DNA of 64,000 nucleotides from assembly GCF_000732535.1 (NCBI RefSeq), contig NZ_APNK01000004.1, positions 62,001 through 126,000 on the forward strand, in the 5' to 3' direction. Made by a program: the position numbers and the translations under genes. Origin of the DNA: Salinisphaera hydrothermalis C41B8. GTDB taxonomy: Bacteria; Pseudomonadota; Gammaproteobacteria; Nevskiales; Salinisphaeraceae. This document shows, piece after piece, positions 27,806-36,536 of this stretch (the first letter of the stretch is position 1; each line of letters opens with the position of its first letter). The notes below the pieces were generated by a model, which saw only the letters and a list, made by a program, of their open reading frames with translations, was not told the origin of the DNA and did no database searches.

Positions 27806-29518
27806 TCAGGCACTGGCGCGCGCCGGCACCTCGGTGAGGCGCGCCGTTCCCTGATCCAGCCGATAGACGCGGCTGGAGCGCTCGGTCAGCGCCGTTCGAT
27901 GCGACACGGCCAGGACCGTGTAATCTTTGCCGAGATCCGCCAGCGTGGCGCTGACAGCGGCCTCGGTCTCGGGGTCCAGCGCGCTCGTCGCTTCGTCGAG
28001 AATGAGAAGCCGGGGCCGATGCACGAGCGCGCGCGCGATGACCACGCGCTGACGCTGGCCGCCGGACAACCGCCCGCCATGCTCTCCGACGTTGGTATGA
28101 ATGCCCTGGGTCAGGCCGCTAATGAAGTCCCAGGCGCCGGCGCGCTTGAGCGCATCGATCGCCGCATCCTCGGACAGGTTTTCATCGCCCACCACGACGT
28201 TGTTGTAGATGCTGTCGTTCAACAGGATCGTATCCTGCGGCACGTAGCCAATCATCGAACGCCAGGCGCGGATATCGATATCGTCGATCGGCACGCCGTC
28301 GATCAGAATCCGTCCCTGCTCGGTGCGCAGCAGGCCGATGATCAAATCGATCAACGTGGTTTTGCCAGCGCCGGAGAAGCCGATCAACGTCGTGAACTCG
28401 CCGGCCGGAATCTCGATGTTCACGTCGCGCAGGACCGAGCGCCCTTCGTAACCGAAGCTCATGTGTTCGACGGTCACGCCCTTCTCGAGGGTGGGCTTGC
28501 GTTCGCCGAATTCCGCCTCGCGCGCGGCCCGGGCGTTCTGGATCTGCTCTTTCATCGCCCAGTAGAAGGCCTCGCGCGACGCCAGCTTCTGGTATTCCTG
28601 CTGCACCTTGCTCAGTCGCGTCAGCATACGCGCCAGCACGATCGTCAAGACCATGATTTCCGACAGCTGCAGGTTCCAGACCAGCAGCGAAGCCGCGACA
28701 CCGACAATCAGCACGATGCCGATCAGCAGCTCCTGCAGTGCTTTCAGCGACTCCTGTGCGAGGACCCGCATGCGCAGCGCGCTGTTGAGTTCGCGCGTCT
28801 GACGCTCAAGCATGCGATCGATCTGCCCTTCCCGGGCCATGGATTTCAGCGGCTTGAGCGAGGAGAGCGAATCGGTCAGCAGGGCCATGAGCTGCTGAAA
28901 AGCGTTGCTTTGCCGACCGCCCGCCTCCCGCGAGATCGATACCATGATCTTGAGCACGCCGAACACAAGGCTGCCGACGACCATGGCCAACGCCGCGATC
29001 TTCCAGTTGATAAGTAGTGCGACGATCAGAAAAACCGTCGCCTGGGAGATCAGCGCGGCGAAATTCGCCATGCTCTGAAAAGCCTCGGCACTGTTGGTCG
29101 CCTCGGTCGAAATCGTGTTCGACAGCCGGCCAGTGCGCTGGCTCAGAAAATATTCCCAGCGGGAAGACGACAGCGCCCGCAGGAAGTTCAGCCGCCCGTC
29201 CGTCGCAATGGCTGCGACGGTGTAGCCCACCTGCCGATAGGCAAACAGGGTCAGCCCCGCCTTCAGCACCAGACCGACCGCCACGATGCTGATCATCGTG
29301 CCGATGGTCGGACTGATGGATAACCAATGCAGCCCTTCGCTGAGGAAATCCGAGGTCTTGTGGCTGACCAGGCTGGAACTACCGTTGGTGGCGATGGTCA
29401 GAAGCGGCAATAGCGTCGATATGCTGAGGCCTTCCGCAACGCTGGCCACCGTGAGGCTCACGCACACAAGCAGGCACTGCAACGGATATTGGTTGATGAA
29501 CTCTTTGATCAGCCGCAC
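27806..29518 (-). CDS. MsbA-type ABC exporter
   Basis: A 570-residue half-transporter with a fused transmembrane domain (about residues 1-310, six helices) and nucleotide-binding domain. Walker A is GFSGAGKTT, the signature is LSGGQRQR and Walker B is RLLILDEATSALD, followed by the H-loop (VLAVSHRTAL). Such proteins flip lipid A, lipid-linked oligosaccharides or other lipids, or export peptides. Starts at GTG with a weak AGAG ribosome binding site. As the last gene of a long glycan and sphingolipid cluster it is a natural candidate to flip the finished lipid across the inner membrane. The substrate is inferred from context only. Confidence 0.85.
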   Translation of the reverse strand: MRLIKEFINQYPLQCLLVCVSLTVASVAEGLSISTLLPLLTIATNGSSSLVSHKTSDFLSEGLHWLSISPTIGTMISIVAVGLVLKAGLTLFAYRQVGYTVAAIATDGRLNFLRALSSSRWEYFLSQRTGRLSNTISTEATNSAEAFQSMANFAALISQATVFLIVALLINWKIAALAMVVGSLVFGVLKIMVSISREAGGRQSNAFQQLMALLTDSLSSLKPLKSMAREGQIDRMLERQTRELNSALRMRVLAQESLKALQELLIGIVLIVGVAASLLVWNLQLSEIMVLTIVLARMLTRLSKVQQEYQKLASREAFYWAMKEQIQNARAAREAEFGERKPTLEKGVTVEHMSFGYEGRSVLRDVNIEIPAGEFTTLIGFSGAGKTTLIDLIIGLLRTEQGRILIDGVPIDDIDIRAWRSMIGYVPQDTILLNDSIYNNVVVGDENLSEDAAIDALKRAGAWDFISGLTQGIHTNVGEHGGRLSGGQRQRVVIARALVHRPRLLILDEATSALDPETEAAVSATLADLGKDYTVLAVSHRTALTERSSRVYRLDQGTARLTEVPARASA

Positions 29519-30012
29519 GATATCAACTCTCGGCCAGGACGCCGCCTTTTATAACTAGCGACAAATTCTACCTTCCCGCATCCCGTTTTCATAAGCTGGT
29601 CACAACTCCCGCCGCGATCCCGAATGGGTGAACACGACACTGCGGCGATCTTCTGAACTCATATCGCACTATTCACGCCCCTCCCGGCCGGCGCACCATA
29701 ACAGCGGATGCCGTCCCGGACGCCAGTCATTACATACTGACGTCGATTCATGAACGAACGCGCTTTCCGGGCGTTCGCGACCGGTATGCGAGTGGCACGC
29801 CACCAACCATGGAAGCCACAAGCCCGACATCCCACCCGTGAAGACACTCGGCTACGGAACGGACGACAACAGGCGCGGGGATTCGGCCTTCTGCCAACAC
29901 GGCATCACACACGGTGCGCTCGGCTCGGGGCTGGCGACCCGTGCGGGATTCAATAACTGCATTATACCTACGTCTATATCACGATGCCGGATGCCGGCTT
30001 GTCTCGATAGAT
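29519..30012. other. 494-base gap before the ABC exporter gene
   Basis: This stretch lies between the stop of the sialyltransferase-like gene and the start of the ABC exporter. It looks less GC-rich than its surroundings. The short open frames in it have no family character, and I see no tRNA, insertion sequence or clear terminator. It may carry a separate promoter for the exporter. Confidence 0.4.
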
Positions 30013-31089
30013 TCAACGCCGCTCGATATCGAGTGATTCGAACAATCCGGCCAGCTTGTCATCATGGATATCGAGAGAGCGCATGAGCGATACGGCGGGC
30101 GTATCGGGCAATATCCATTTCGCGGTGATCAGCGCGGTGCCGATATCCCCGTACACGCGCCGGATCGAACCGCGACCGGCGAGATACACGAGTTCCGACG
30201 GTACCGCATGCGGAATCAGCTTGGCGCCCAGCGCGGTCAGATCGAGCCAATCGGCCTCGCGCTCGCGCGGATGATAGCTCACGGCCACTTCATCCCCGGC
30301 CGCCGCATGCTCGGCGACCGCTTGTCTGATAACGCGGGCGTATCCGTCATGCCCTTTAAAATTGTTGCGATGAGCCAGCATGAACAGCACGTCGGCGCTC
30401 AGATCCTCGAGCGTCGCGCCGACTCGCTGCACATAGTCGGCCGGCCAGGCCATGGTATTGAAGAAATCCAGATCGGACGCCGGCAGACCGACAACGTGGC
30501 GTCGTAGTTCCGGCCGTACCCGCGCCGGGAACCGCGCATAGAAACGATCGATGTTCGACGACGCGCCCTCGACCTCGACGGCTTTTGTACGCGGGCCGAA
30601 CAGCAACCGGCTTTTGAAGCGTTCGCTGGGGCTCGACGTCATGCGCTGGTCGATATAGGCAATGGCGCCGTCCTCGACCGCAATGATTTCGGCCTGGCGC
30701 CGACGCAGAATCCGCGCAGCGTATTGGTTCAGGTCGTCTTCGTTGAAGATGAAAAGCCGTCGAGGGCTCACGCCCTTCGCCACCCGTCGCATGCCGGCGG
30801 CGCGCGTCTTGTCGATCAGAGCGCGCCAGCGGCGCTTGTATTTCCGGCCCGGTCGGTCCAGGAAATACACCGCCTGAAACGGCACGCCGGGATCGGCCTG
30901 CACCGCGTCGTAGAGCTCGGGGAAGCTCGTCACCGGCTGATGCTTCATCAACAGCGCGCTGGTGCCCGGCGCGACTGCCGTATCGCGCGCCAGCAGATGC
31001 GCCAGGATCAGGTGATAGGCCGATGCCACCACGAACAGGTTATCGGCCTGAATCGGCCGACAACCTCTCGGATAAAGAAAAGCCGTCAA
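30013..31089 (-). CDS. Sialyltransferase-like glycosyltransferase (GT52/polysialyltransferase type)
   Basis: A 358-residue GT-B-like protein. The N terminus, NLFVVASAYHLILAHLLA, resembles the start of GT52 and bacterial polysialyltransferase-type enzymes. The C-terminal half has VSYHPREREADW, an HP motif that in these families contacts the CMP leaving group, and a late DIGTALITAKWI segment in the position of their conserved S/T-rich motif. A CMP-sugar donor is therefore plausible. No CMP-sialic acid synthesis genes are in the window. It probably starts at TTG with GAAGAG just upstream; no suitable ATG exists. CDP-glycerol-type transferases are an alternative. Confidence 0.55.
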   Translation of the reverse strand: MTAFLYPRGCRPIQADNLFVVASAYHLILAHLLARDTAVAPGTSALLMKHQPVTSFPELYDAVQADPGVPFQAVYFLDRPGRKYKRRWRALIDKTRAAGMRRVAKGVSPRRLFIFNEDDLNQYAARILRRRQAEIIAVEDGAIAYIDQRMTSSPSERFKSRLLFGPRTKAVEVEGASSNIDRFYARFPARVRPELRRHVVGLPASDLDFFNTMAWPADYVQRVGATLEDLSADVLFMLAHRNNFKGHDGYARVIRQAVAEHAAAGDEVAVSYHPREREADWLDLTALGAKLIPHAVPSELVYLAGRGSIRRVYGDIGTALITAKWILPDTPAVSLMRSLDIHDDKLAGLFESLDIERR

Positions 31090-31142
31090 GTACTCTTCGC
31101 TCGCGTCGAGTGCCGCAGGGCCAGTCGAATTACCCTGCCCGA

Positions 31143-31991
31143 CTAGGCGGGCCGCTCAGCTGATTCCGGCGCCGTTCGATATTCGCCGGGCACGTTGTTG
31201 TATTCACGCTGAGCGCAAGCCTCGATAAAGGCTTCGTCTGTCTTTTTGACGCTGTCCGGCAGACGGCGCGCATCGGCCAGGCGCTTTTCCAGCTGGTAAT
31301 TCAGCGACGGACGCACCAACTCGGCCTGCACCGCCTGGTCGACCTCGTCCCCGGTGATATAGCCGTTGTCCACCGCTTGGAACAGATACTCGAACCAAAG
31401 CTTCGACAGCTTGTGGCGATGATGAATCCACGGCTGCGTCGACTTGCCCGTATAGTGAAGCATGCCGGTGAACGGCCAGCGATAGCGGTCGAGCGAATTC
31501 CATGTTCGCGGCAGATTCGGCGAGTAATCCTCGAGAGAGAACAACCGCTGATAGCTGTAGCGCTCTGCGTCCAGATCGCTCACGATCTGCGACATGCGCC
31601 AGTCCATGCGTTCGCAATCCAGCAGCATGAAGCTCGAGCGTAGCATCGGCCGCGCCTTGCGCCCCTTGTGCGTATCGCAGAAGGCCAGTGGCTGCTTGTC
31701 GAGCGGATGATCAAAAACCCGTGCAATATCCTTGAACACGATTTGATCGCAGTCCATGTAGATACCGCGACCCTTGAAGCCTGCGATTTCCGGAATCATG
31801 AAACGCTGGAAGGAAAACGGCGTCCCCGGGCGGTTCTGCGGCTTACTCGGCATCCGGAAGTCCACCGCGTGCGCATGCAGGTGATAGAACTGCACTGCAC
31901 GGCTGGCATGCTTGCGCACGGACCACTCGAGAACCTTGGCGACCAGGGTCTGCGCCGGAGAACAACCGATATATATTTGGATATCCTGCAT
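31143..31991 (-). CDS. GT8-family glycosyltransferase
   Basis: A 282-residue GT-A enzyme. The start IQIYIGCSPAQTLVAKVLEWSVRKHAS follows the GT8 pattern, and YMDCDQIVFKDI provides the metal-binding DxD near residue 88. A late LHYTGKSTQPW segment is the second conserved GT8 feature, containing the HxxGxxKPW-like motif. GT8 enzymes add galactose or glucose to LPS cores with retention. Its nearest relative in the window is the N-terminal domain of the large GT8-ELM1 fusion. It lies 53 bases from its downstream neighbour. Confidence 0.8.
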   Translation of the reverse strand: MQDIQIYIGCSPAQTLVAKVLEWSVRKHASRAVQFYHLHAHAVDFRMPSKPQNRPGTPFSFQRFMIPEIAGFKGRGIYMDCDQIVFKDIARVFDHPLDKQPLAFCDTHKGRKARPMLRSSFMLLDCERMDWRMSQIVSDLDAERYSYQRLFSLEDYSPNLPRTWNSLDRYRWPFTGMLHYTGKSTQPWIHHRHKLSKLWFEYLFQAVDNGYITGDEVDQAVQAELVRPSLNYQLEKRLADARRLPDSVKKTDEAFIEACAQREYNNVPGEYRTAPESAERPA

Positions 31992-32047
31992 AGCTCATTC
32001 GTCTCCGAAGCGACGGGAATCATTTGAGCTGGCTTTCAATTGGCCGC

Positions 32048-33958
32048 TCAAGGGGATTGCGTGTGCTCGGTCATCCACGCCTGCAGCATGAGCAGCGCCC
32101 ATATCTGTTTCTGCCAGGCCCGTTGATCCGTGTGCTGAGCCCGCCATGCCTGCTGCACGAGCTCCGGATCGAGCAACCCCTGGCGCGACAGGCGCTCCCG
32201 GCTCAGCAGGTCGCTGGCCCATTCCTTGAGCGGGCCGGCCAGCCATTGTCCGATCGGCGCCCCGAACCCTTGTTTGGGACGCTCGTACAGCGCACGCGGC
32301 ATGTATTGAGCCAATAGTTCGCGCATCAGCCACTTGCCCTGGCCATCGCGATATTTCATCCGCATGGGCAGGCGCCACGATAATTCGGCCACATTAAAAT
32401 CCAGTAGCGGGCTGCGCACTTCCAAACCACAGGCCATGCTGGTGCGATCCACTTTAGCGAGTATAACGTCCGGCAGATGCGTCGTCTGGTCAGCCAGTAG
32501 CAGACGTTCAATCGGGTCGGCCAACCCGGGCCACTGAGCGGTGGCCACGTAATACGCGCCGCGCTCGATACGGCCGTCTGCCAATAACGGGCTGTCGTAC
32601 AGCCAGTGGCAAAATTCATAGTAATAAAGCTCATCGAGCGAGCCGGCACGCCGACGGGCGATCGATATGGGGTGACGACGCCCGCGCGGCAAGCGCTCTT
32701 GCACGGCCGCCGACATACGCCGCAGGCGATGCGGCACGCGCGCGAGTTTGCGCCAGCGCCGCGGCACACGATGAAATCGCGAGTAGCCGCAGAAGAACTC
32801 GTCTCCGCCATCGCCCGTCAGGGCCACCTTGATATGCGGCCTGGCCTGCTTTGCGATCAGATAATTGGGCACCTGCGCAAAATCCGCCGATGGCTCGTCG
32901 ACGATCTCCGGCATGCGCGGCACCGTATCGATCGCTTCCTGATCGGTGATGTGCAGCTCCGTGTGCCGGGTGCCGAGGTGCTCGGCAATCGCCCGGGCAT
33001 ACTCGGTTTCGCCCTTGCCGTGCGCACCGAAGCCCAGGGCGTAGGAATGCACGGGCTGCGCGCTTTGCTGCTGCATGATGGCAAGAACCAAGGAGGAATC
33101 GATCCCGCCCGAAAGAAATGCCCCCAGGGGCACCTCCGATACCATGCGGTAATGGGTCGCACGATGCAGCGCTTCGTCGAGCGCCTGGACGGCCTGAGCA
33201 TCGGTCCAGTCTGTACGCTGTGCCGCGGCGCGTTGTGCGACGTCGGCCATCGACCAATAAGCGACTGCGAGCGCCATCGGATCCTGCGGCCGGCGCGCGT
33301 CACGTGCATCGAGCGTGATGAAATGGCCGGCGGGCAACTTGTAGATGCCCTCATAGATGCTGTTCGGGCACGGCACGTGCCCGAGCTGGAGATAGCGCTG
33401 TATGGCCGTCGAATCGATTCGGGCCTCGAAATCGGGCAGGCTGTTCAAGGCCCGTAGCTCCGAGGCAAAGACGAACCCCGACCGGGTCCAGCCGAAAAAC
33501 AGCGGTTTCTGCCCGATCCGATCCCGCGCCAGACTCAATCGGCGCTCGGCCCGATCCCAGAGGGCGATCGCGAACATGCCGTTCAGCCGGTCGAGGGTGG
33601 CCGACAGGCCCCAGCAGCCGATCGCGGCCAGCAACACTTCGGTATCCGAATGTCCCTTGAAGGGATAACCGCAAGGCTCGATTTCCGCCCGCAGCTCGGC
33701 AAAATTATAGATCTCGCCGTTGAAGACGATTACATATCGGTCGTCGGCGGACACCATCGGCTGGTGGCCCTGTGGCGACAGGTCGACGATCGACAACCGT
33801 CGATGGCTCAGGGCCAGACCGGTGTCGCTATCGGCCCAGACGCCGGCATCATCGGGGCCGCGGTGACGCAAGCGGTCCGCCATGCGCCGTGCGCAGGCCG
33901 CGATACCGTCGTCGCGAACCGTATCGCCCACTCGCCATAGCCCCGCAATTCCACACAT
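32048..33958 (-). CDS. AsnB-type glutamine-dependent amidotransferase
   Basis: A 636-residue class II amidotransferase related to asparagine synthetase. I chose the start giving MCGIAGLW because Cys2 must become the N-terminal nucleophile; the open frame extends 87 codons upstream without similarity. The glutaminase domain shows HRGPDDAG, LSHRRLSIVDLS and FNGEIYN. The synthetase domain has the PP-loop FLSGGIDSSLVLA and ALTGDGGDEFFCGY. In glycan loci such enzymes are often taken to amidate uronic acids or other sugar acids rather than aspartate. It sits 5 bases after a GT4 gene. Confidence 0.88.
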   Translation of the reverse strand: MCGIAGLWRVGDTVRDDGIAACARRMADRLRHRGPDDAGVWADSDTGLALSHRRLSIVDLSPQGHQPMVSADDRYVIVFNGEIYNFAELRAEIEPCGYPFKGHSDTEVLLAAIGCWGLSATLDRLNGMFAIALWDRAERRLSLARDRIGQKPLFFGWTRSGFVFASELRALNSLPDFEARIDSTAIQRYLQLGHVPCPNSIYEGIYKLPAGHFITLDARDARRPQDPMALAVAYWSMADVAQRAAAQRTDWTDAQAVQALDEALHRATHYRMVSEVPLGAFLSGGIDSSLVLAIMQQQSAQPVHSYALGFGAHGKGETEYARAIAEHLGTRHTELHITDQEAIDTVPRMPEIVDEPSADFAQVPNYLIAKQARPHIKVALTGDGGDEFFCGYSRFHRVPRRWRKLARVPHRLRRMSAAVQERLPRGRRHPISIARRRAGSLDELYYYEFCHWLYDSPLLADGRIERGAYYVATAQWPGLADPIERLLLADQTTHLPDVILAKVDRTSMACGLEVRSPLLDFNVAELSWRLPMRMKYRDGQGKWLMRELLAQYMPRALYERPKQGFGAPIGQWLAGPLKEWASDLLSRERLSRQGLLDPELVQQAWRAQHTDQRAWQKQIWALLMLQAWMTEHTQSP

Positions 33959-33963
33959 TCGTC

Positions 33964-35247
33964 TTACTCCCGCTCCAGCCGGCCATCCGGCCACGTCTCG
34001 TAGTCCGAATCCGGCGCCAACAGTTCCGCCACGCAGGACAGATAACGCCGCACACTGGTCTCCACCGAAAAATCGCGGGCACGTGCGACAAGCTCGGCGC
34101 GCGGCGTCGGCGCATCGAGCATCTGATCGATCGCGGCGCTCAGGCCGGCCTCGTCGCCGACCTCGGCCAACGGTCCGAAACGACCGTCCGCCAGGATCTC
34201 GCGAGAACCACTCGGACAATCGGTCGAAACCACTGCGCAGCCGCTGCCCATCGCTTCGATCAGCGCGGTGCTCAATCCTTCCCAGGCCGAAGACAGCACG
34301 AATACCGCCGAGTACTGCATGTAGTCGTAAGGATTGTCTACCCAGCCCGGCAAACGTACGTCCTCGGCTACGCCCGATCGAACGGCCTCGGCTTCCAGAT
34401 CATGACGAAGACCGCCTTCACCCAGGATGATCAAGCGAGCCAGGCGTTTTTTTCGTACCCGGGCAAAGGCCCGGATAAGCGTGGTGAAATCTTTCTGCGC
34501 TTCCAGCCGGCCCACGCCGAGAACGACCGGCGGCGCGCCCGTGGCGAACCAGTCGTCGGCCGGTGGCGCGCCCTCTCGATCCAGAACCTCCGGCGTACAG
34601 GACGGGTTGTAGAGCGTGATGACGCGATCGCGCGGCAACCCGGTCGTACGTGCCAAGTCATCGGCGGCGCCATCGGACACGGCCGCCACCCGATCCGCAC
34701 TCATGTAAGCGCGCTTGAGCAATGCCGGCAAATGACGCCAGCGCCAGCCTTCGCCGCGCCTGGCCTGGCCATCTGCAATCAGCTGCGACACGCTGTTGTG
34801 CTGCGTCACGATCAGCCGGGTCTCGACCCCGGCCAGTCGCCGCGCCCAGATTGCACCGAGGTTGGCGTAGAACAGGGCGGAAATCAGTAAAGCGGGCCGT
34901 TCGCGGCGCAGATAGTCGGCCAGCGACGATACATAACGCAGCCCCATGATCGGCATTGGCGCTAGGAGTACCGGCCGCAACAGGACACCGATATCGCCGG
35001 GATTGGCGCGGGCGATGGACAGACGCGCCGCCCATTTATTCTGTCGGTTCAGTACGACCACCGACCGCAGATGCGGTGATATCGCCCCTGCATAGGCGCC
35101 CTGCTCGCGATTGACCACCAGATCGACCCGATGGCCACGGCGGGCGAACTCATCCGCCAGACGCAGCATGACGCGCTCCGCCCCGCCACCGGCGAGGGTC
35201 GGAATATAGAACGCGATATGGGTGGGCGGCAATTCGTCTGGCGGCAT
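33964..35247 (-). CDS. GT4 glycosyltransferase (second of a tandem pair)
   Basis: A 427-residue GT-B enzyme. The start giving MPPDELPPTHIAFYIPTLAGGGAERVMLRLADEFARRGH lies one base after the upstream gene's stop; the frame is open further upstream but only as an overlap with that gene. The C-terminal nucleotide-sugar domain has VLGVGRLEAQKDFTTLIRAFA, LPGWVDNPYDYM and the retaining-GT4 motif SSAWEGLSTALIEAMGSG with its acidic residue. It is similar along its whole length to the preceding gene, so the pair probably arose by duplication. Acceptor unknown. Confidence 0.88.
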   Translation of the reverse strand: MPPDELPPTHIAFYIPTLAGGGAERVMLRLADEFARRGHRVDLVVNREQGAYAGAISPHLRSVVVLNRQNKWAARLSIARANPGDIGVLLRPVLLAPMPIMGLRYVSSLADYLRRERPALLISALFYANLGAIWARRLAGVETRLIVTQHNSVSQLIADGQARRGEGWRWRHLPALLKRAYMSADRVAAVSDGAADDLARTTGLPRDRVITLYNPSCTPEVLDREGAPPADDWFATGAPPVVLGVGRLEAQKDFTTLIRAFARVRKKRLARLIILGEGGLRHDLEAEAVRSGVAEDVRLPGWVDNPYDYMQYSAVFVLSSAWEGLSTALIEAMGSGCAVVSTDCPSGSREILADGRFGPLAEVGDEAGLSAAIDQMLDAPTPRAELVARARDFSVETSVRRYLSCVAELLAPDSDYETWPDGRLERE

Positions 35248-35248
35248 G

Positions 35249-36481
35249 TCAACCGGGCCCGACGCATAATTGCCGATAGCGTTGCATGCTCGACTCCAGC
35301 GAAAAGACATCGGCGCGTTGGCGCTGGCGCCCGGCATCCGCCGGCGTGGCGATCGCGTCGAGAATCCCCTCGGCCAGCGCTTCGACATCGCCGCACGGGA
35401 CCAGCCGCCCGTACCGGCCGTCGTCGAGAATTTCACGAGGCCCACTCGGGCAGTCGGTGGAGACCACAGTGGCCCCGCAGGCCAGCGCCTCGATGAGCAC
35501 GGTCGGCAGCCCTTCGTAATCGGAGGACAGCACAAAGACCGCGGCGCGTGCGAGATAGGCATACGGATTGCGGGCGAAGCCGGGCATGCGGACGTCTTGC
35601 GTCAGCCCGAGCCGGGCAATCTGCGCCTCAAGCTCGCCGCGATCACGCCCGTCGCCGAGCAACAGTAGACGCGCCGGACGATTACGACGCACTCGGGCGA
35701 AAGCCTCGATCAACAGATCGAAGCGTTTGGCTTTCGCGAATCGCCCCACGCCGACGATCAACGGCGGGCCGTCGTCGTCGATCCAGGGGTCGGACACGTC
35801 GGCCGCCGCCTGTGCATACAACTCCGGCGTCACCACCGGGTTGTACACGGTTTCGATGCACGCCGGAGACAGCCCGGTCGTAGCCGCTACGTCATGCGCC
35901 ACACCGTGTGATACCGCAAGCACATGATCGGCGCACGGATACGCCGCTCGCAGCACCGCCGGCAGATGGCGCCAGCGCCACTTCGCGCCGGCCCGTTCCA
36001 GCGTCTTCGACAGCGTGTTGTGCTCAACCACGATGACCCGCGTATCCACCCCGGACAGGGTCCGCGCCCAGAGGGCCACCAGATTCGGATAGGACATGCC
36101 CGCCACCAGTGCCGCTGGCCGATGGCCGCGCAGATATTCGGCCAACGGCTCGATGTGACGCAAAATCCGGGACGCACGGAGCGGCGCCATTACAGGCCTC
36201 AGCAGTGTATTCCAACGCAAGCCCGAGCATTGGTGGGCAAGACGGCGTGCTGCAATCAACCCGCCGGGCTTGAGTACGTGCAATGTCACCCCCGGCGGCA
36301 GCGCGTCGGCATAGTCGCCACCCGACCGGGTCACCAGCAAATCTACCGGATGGCCTTCGCGGGCGAACGCGCCGGCCAGAACCAAGGCGATTCGCTGCAC
36401 GCCGCCACCGGTCAGCGAAGGGACGAAAAACGCGATCCGCTCACGTTCCTCCGCTCGATCATGCTCGAACTGTTGCGACAA
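35249..36481 (-). CDS. GT4 glycosyltransferase (first of a tandem pair)
   Basis: A 410-residue GT-B enzyme parallel to its downstream neighbour: IAFFVPSLTGGGVQRIALVLAGAFAREGH at the N terminus, VGVGRFAKAKRFDLLIEAFARVRRNRPARLLLLGDG in the donor domain, and SSDYEGLPTVLIEALACGATVV as the GT4 E-x7-E-type motif. The shared HNTLSK / HNSVSQ and KWRWRHLPAVLRAAY / WRWRHLPALLKRAY segments indicate recent common origin. It probably adds a different sugar or works on the next acceptor in the chain. It lies 55 bases after the sulfotransferase gene. Confidence 0.88.
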   Translation of the reverse strand: MSQQFEHDRAEERERIAFFVPSLTGGGVQRIALVLAGAFAREGHPVDLLVTRSGGDYADALPPGVTLHVLKPGGLIAARRLAHQCSGLRWNTLLRPVMAPLRASRILRHIEPLAEYLRGHRPAALVAGMSYPNLVALWARTLSGVDTRVIVVEHNTLSKTLERAGAKWRWRHLPAVLRAAYPCADHVLAVSHGVAHDVAATTGLSPACIETVYNPVVTPELYAQAAADVSDPWIDDDGPPLIVGVGRFAKAKRFDLLIEAFARVRRNRPARLLLLGDGRDRGELEAQIARLGLTQDVRMPGFARNPYAYLARAAVFVLSSDYEGLPTVLIEALACGATVVSTDCPSGPREILDDGRYGRLVPCGDVEALAEGILDAIATPADAGRQRQRADVFSLESSMQRYRQLCVGPG

Positions 36482-36536
36482 AGCCGTCTCGTTGTATTGA
36501 TTCAGGATCGCCGGCTGGCGCGACGCCGGTCTGGTG

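Noticed and set aside
29519-30012. Remnant insertion sequence or small gene in the gap before the ABC exporter
   Set aside because: No transposase-like fragment, terminal inverted repeat or target duplication could be found, and the short frames look random.
33959-34219. N-terminal extension of the AsnB-type gene
   Set aside because: The 87 extra codons overlap the GT4 gene and would bury Cys2, which must be N-terminal for glutamine hydrolysis.
27806-36481. A standard LPS core (waa) locus
   Set aside because: Glycosyltransferases are present but no Kdo transferase, heptosyltransferase or heptose kinase, so a typical core locus is not supported, although an outer-core role cannot be excluded.
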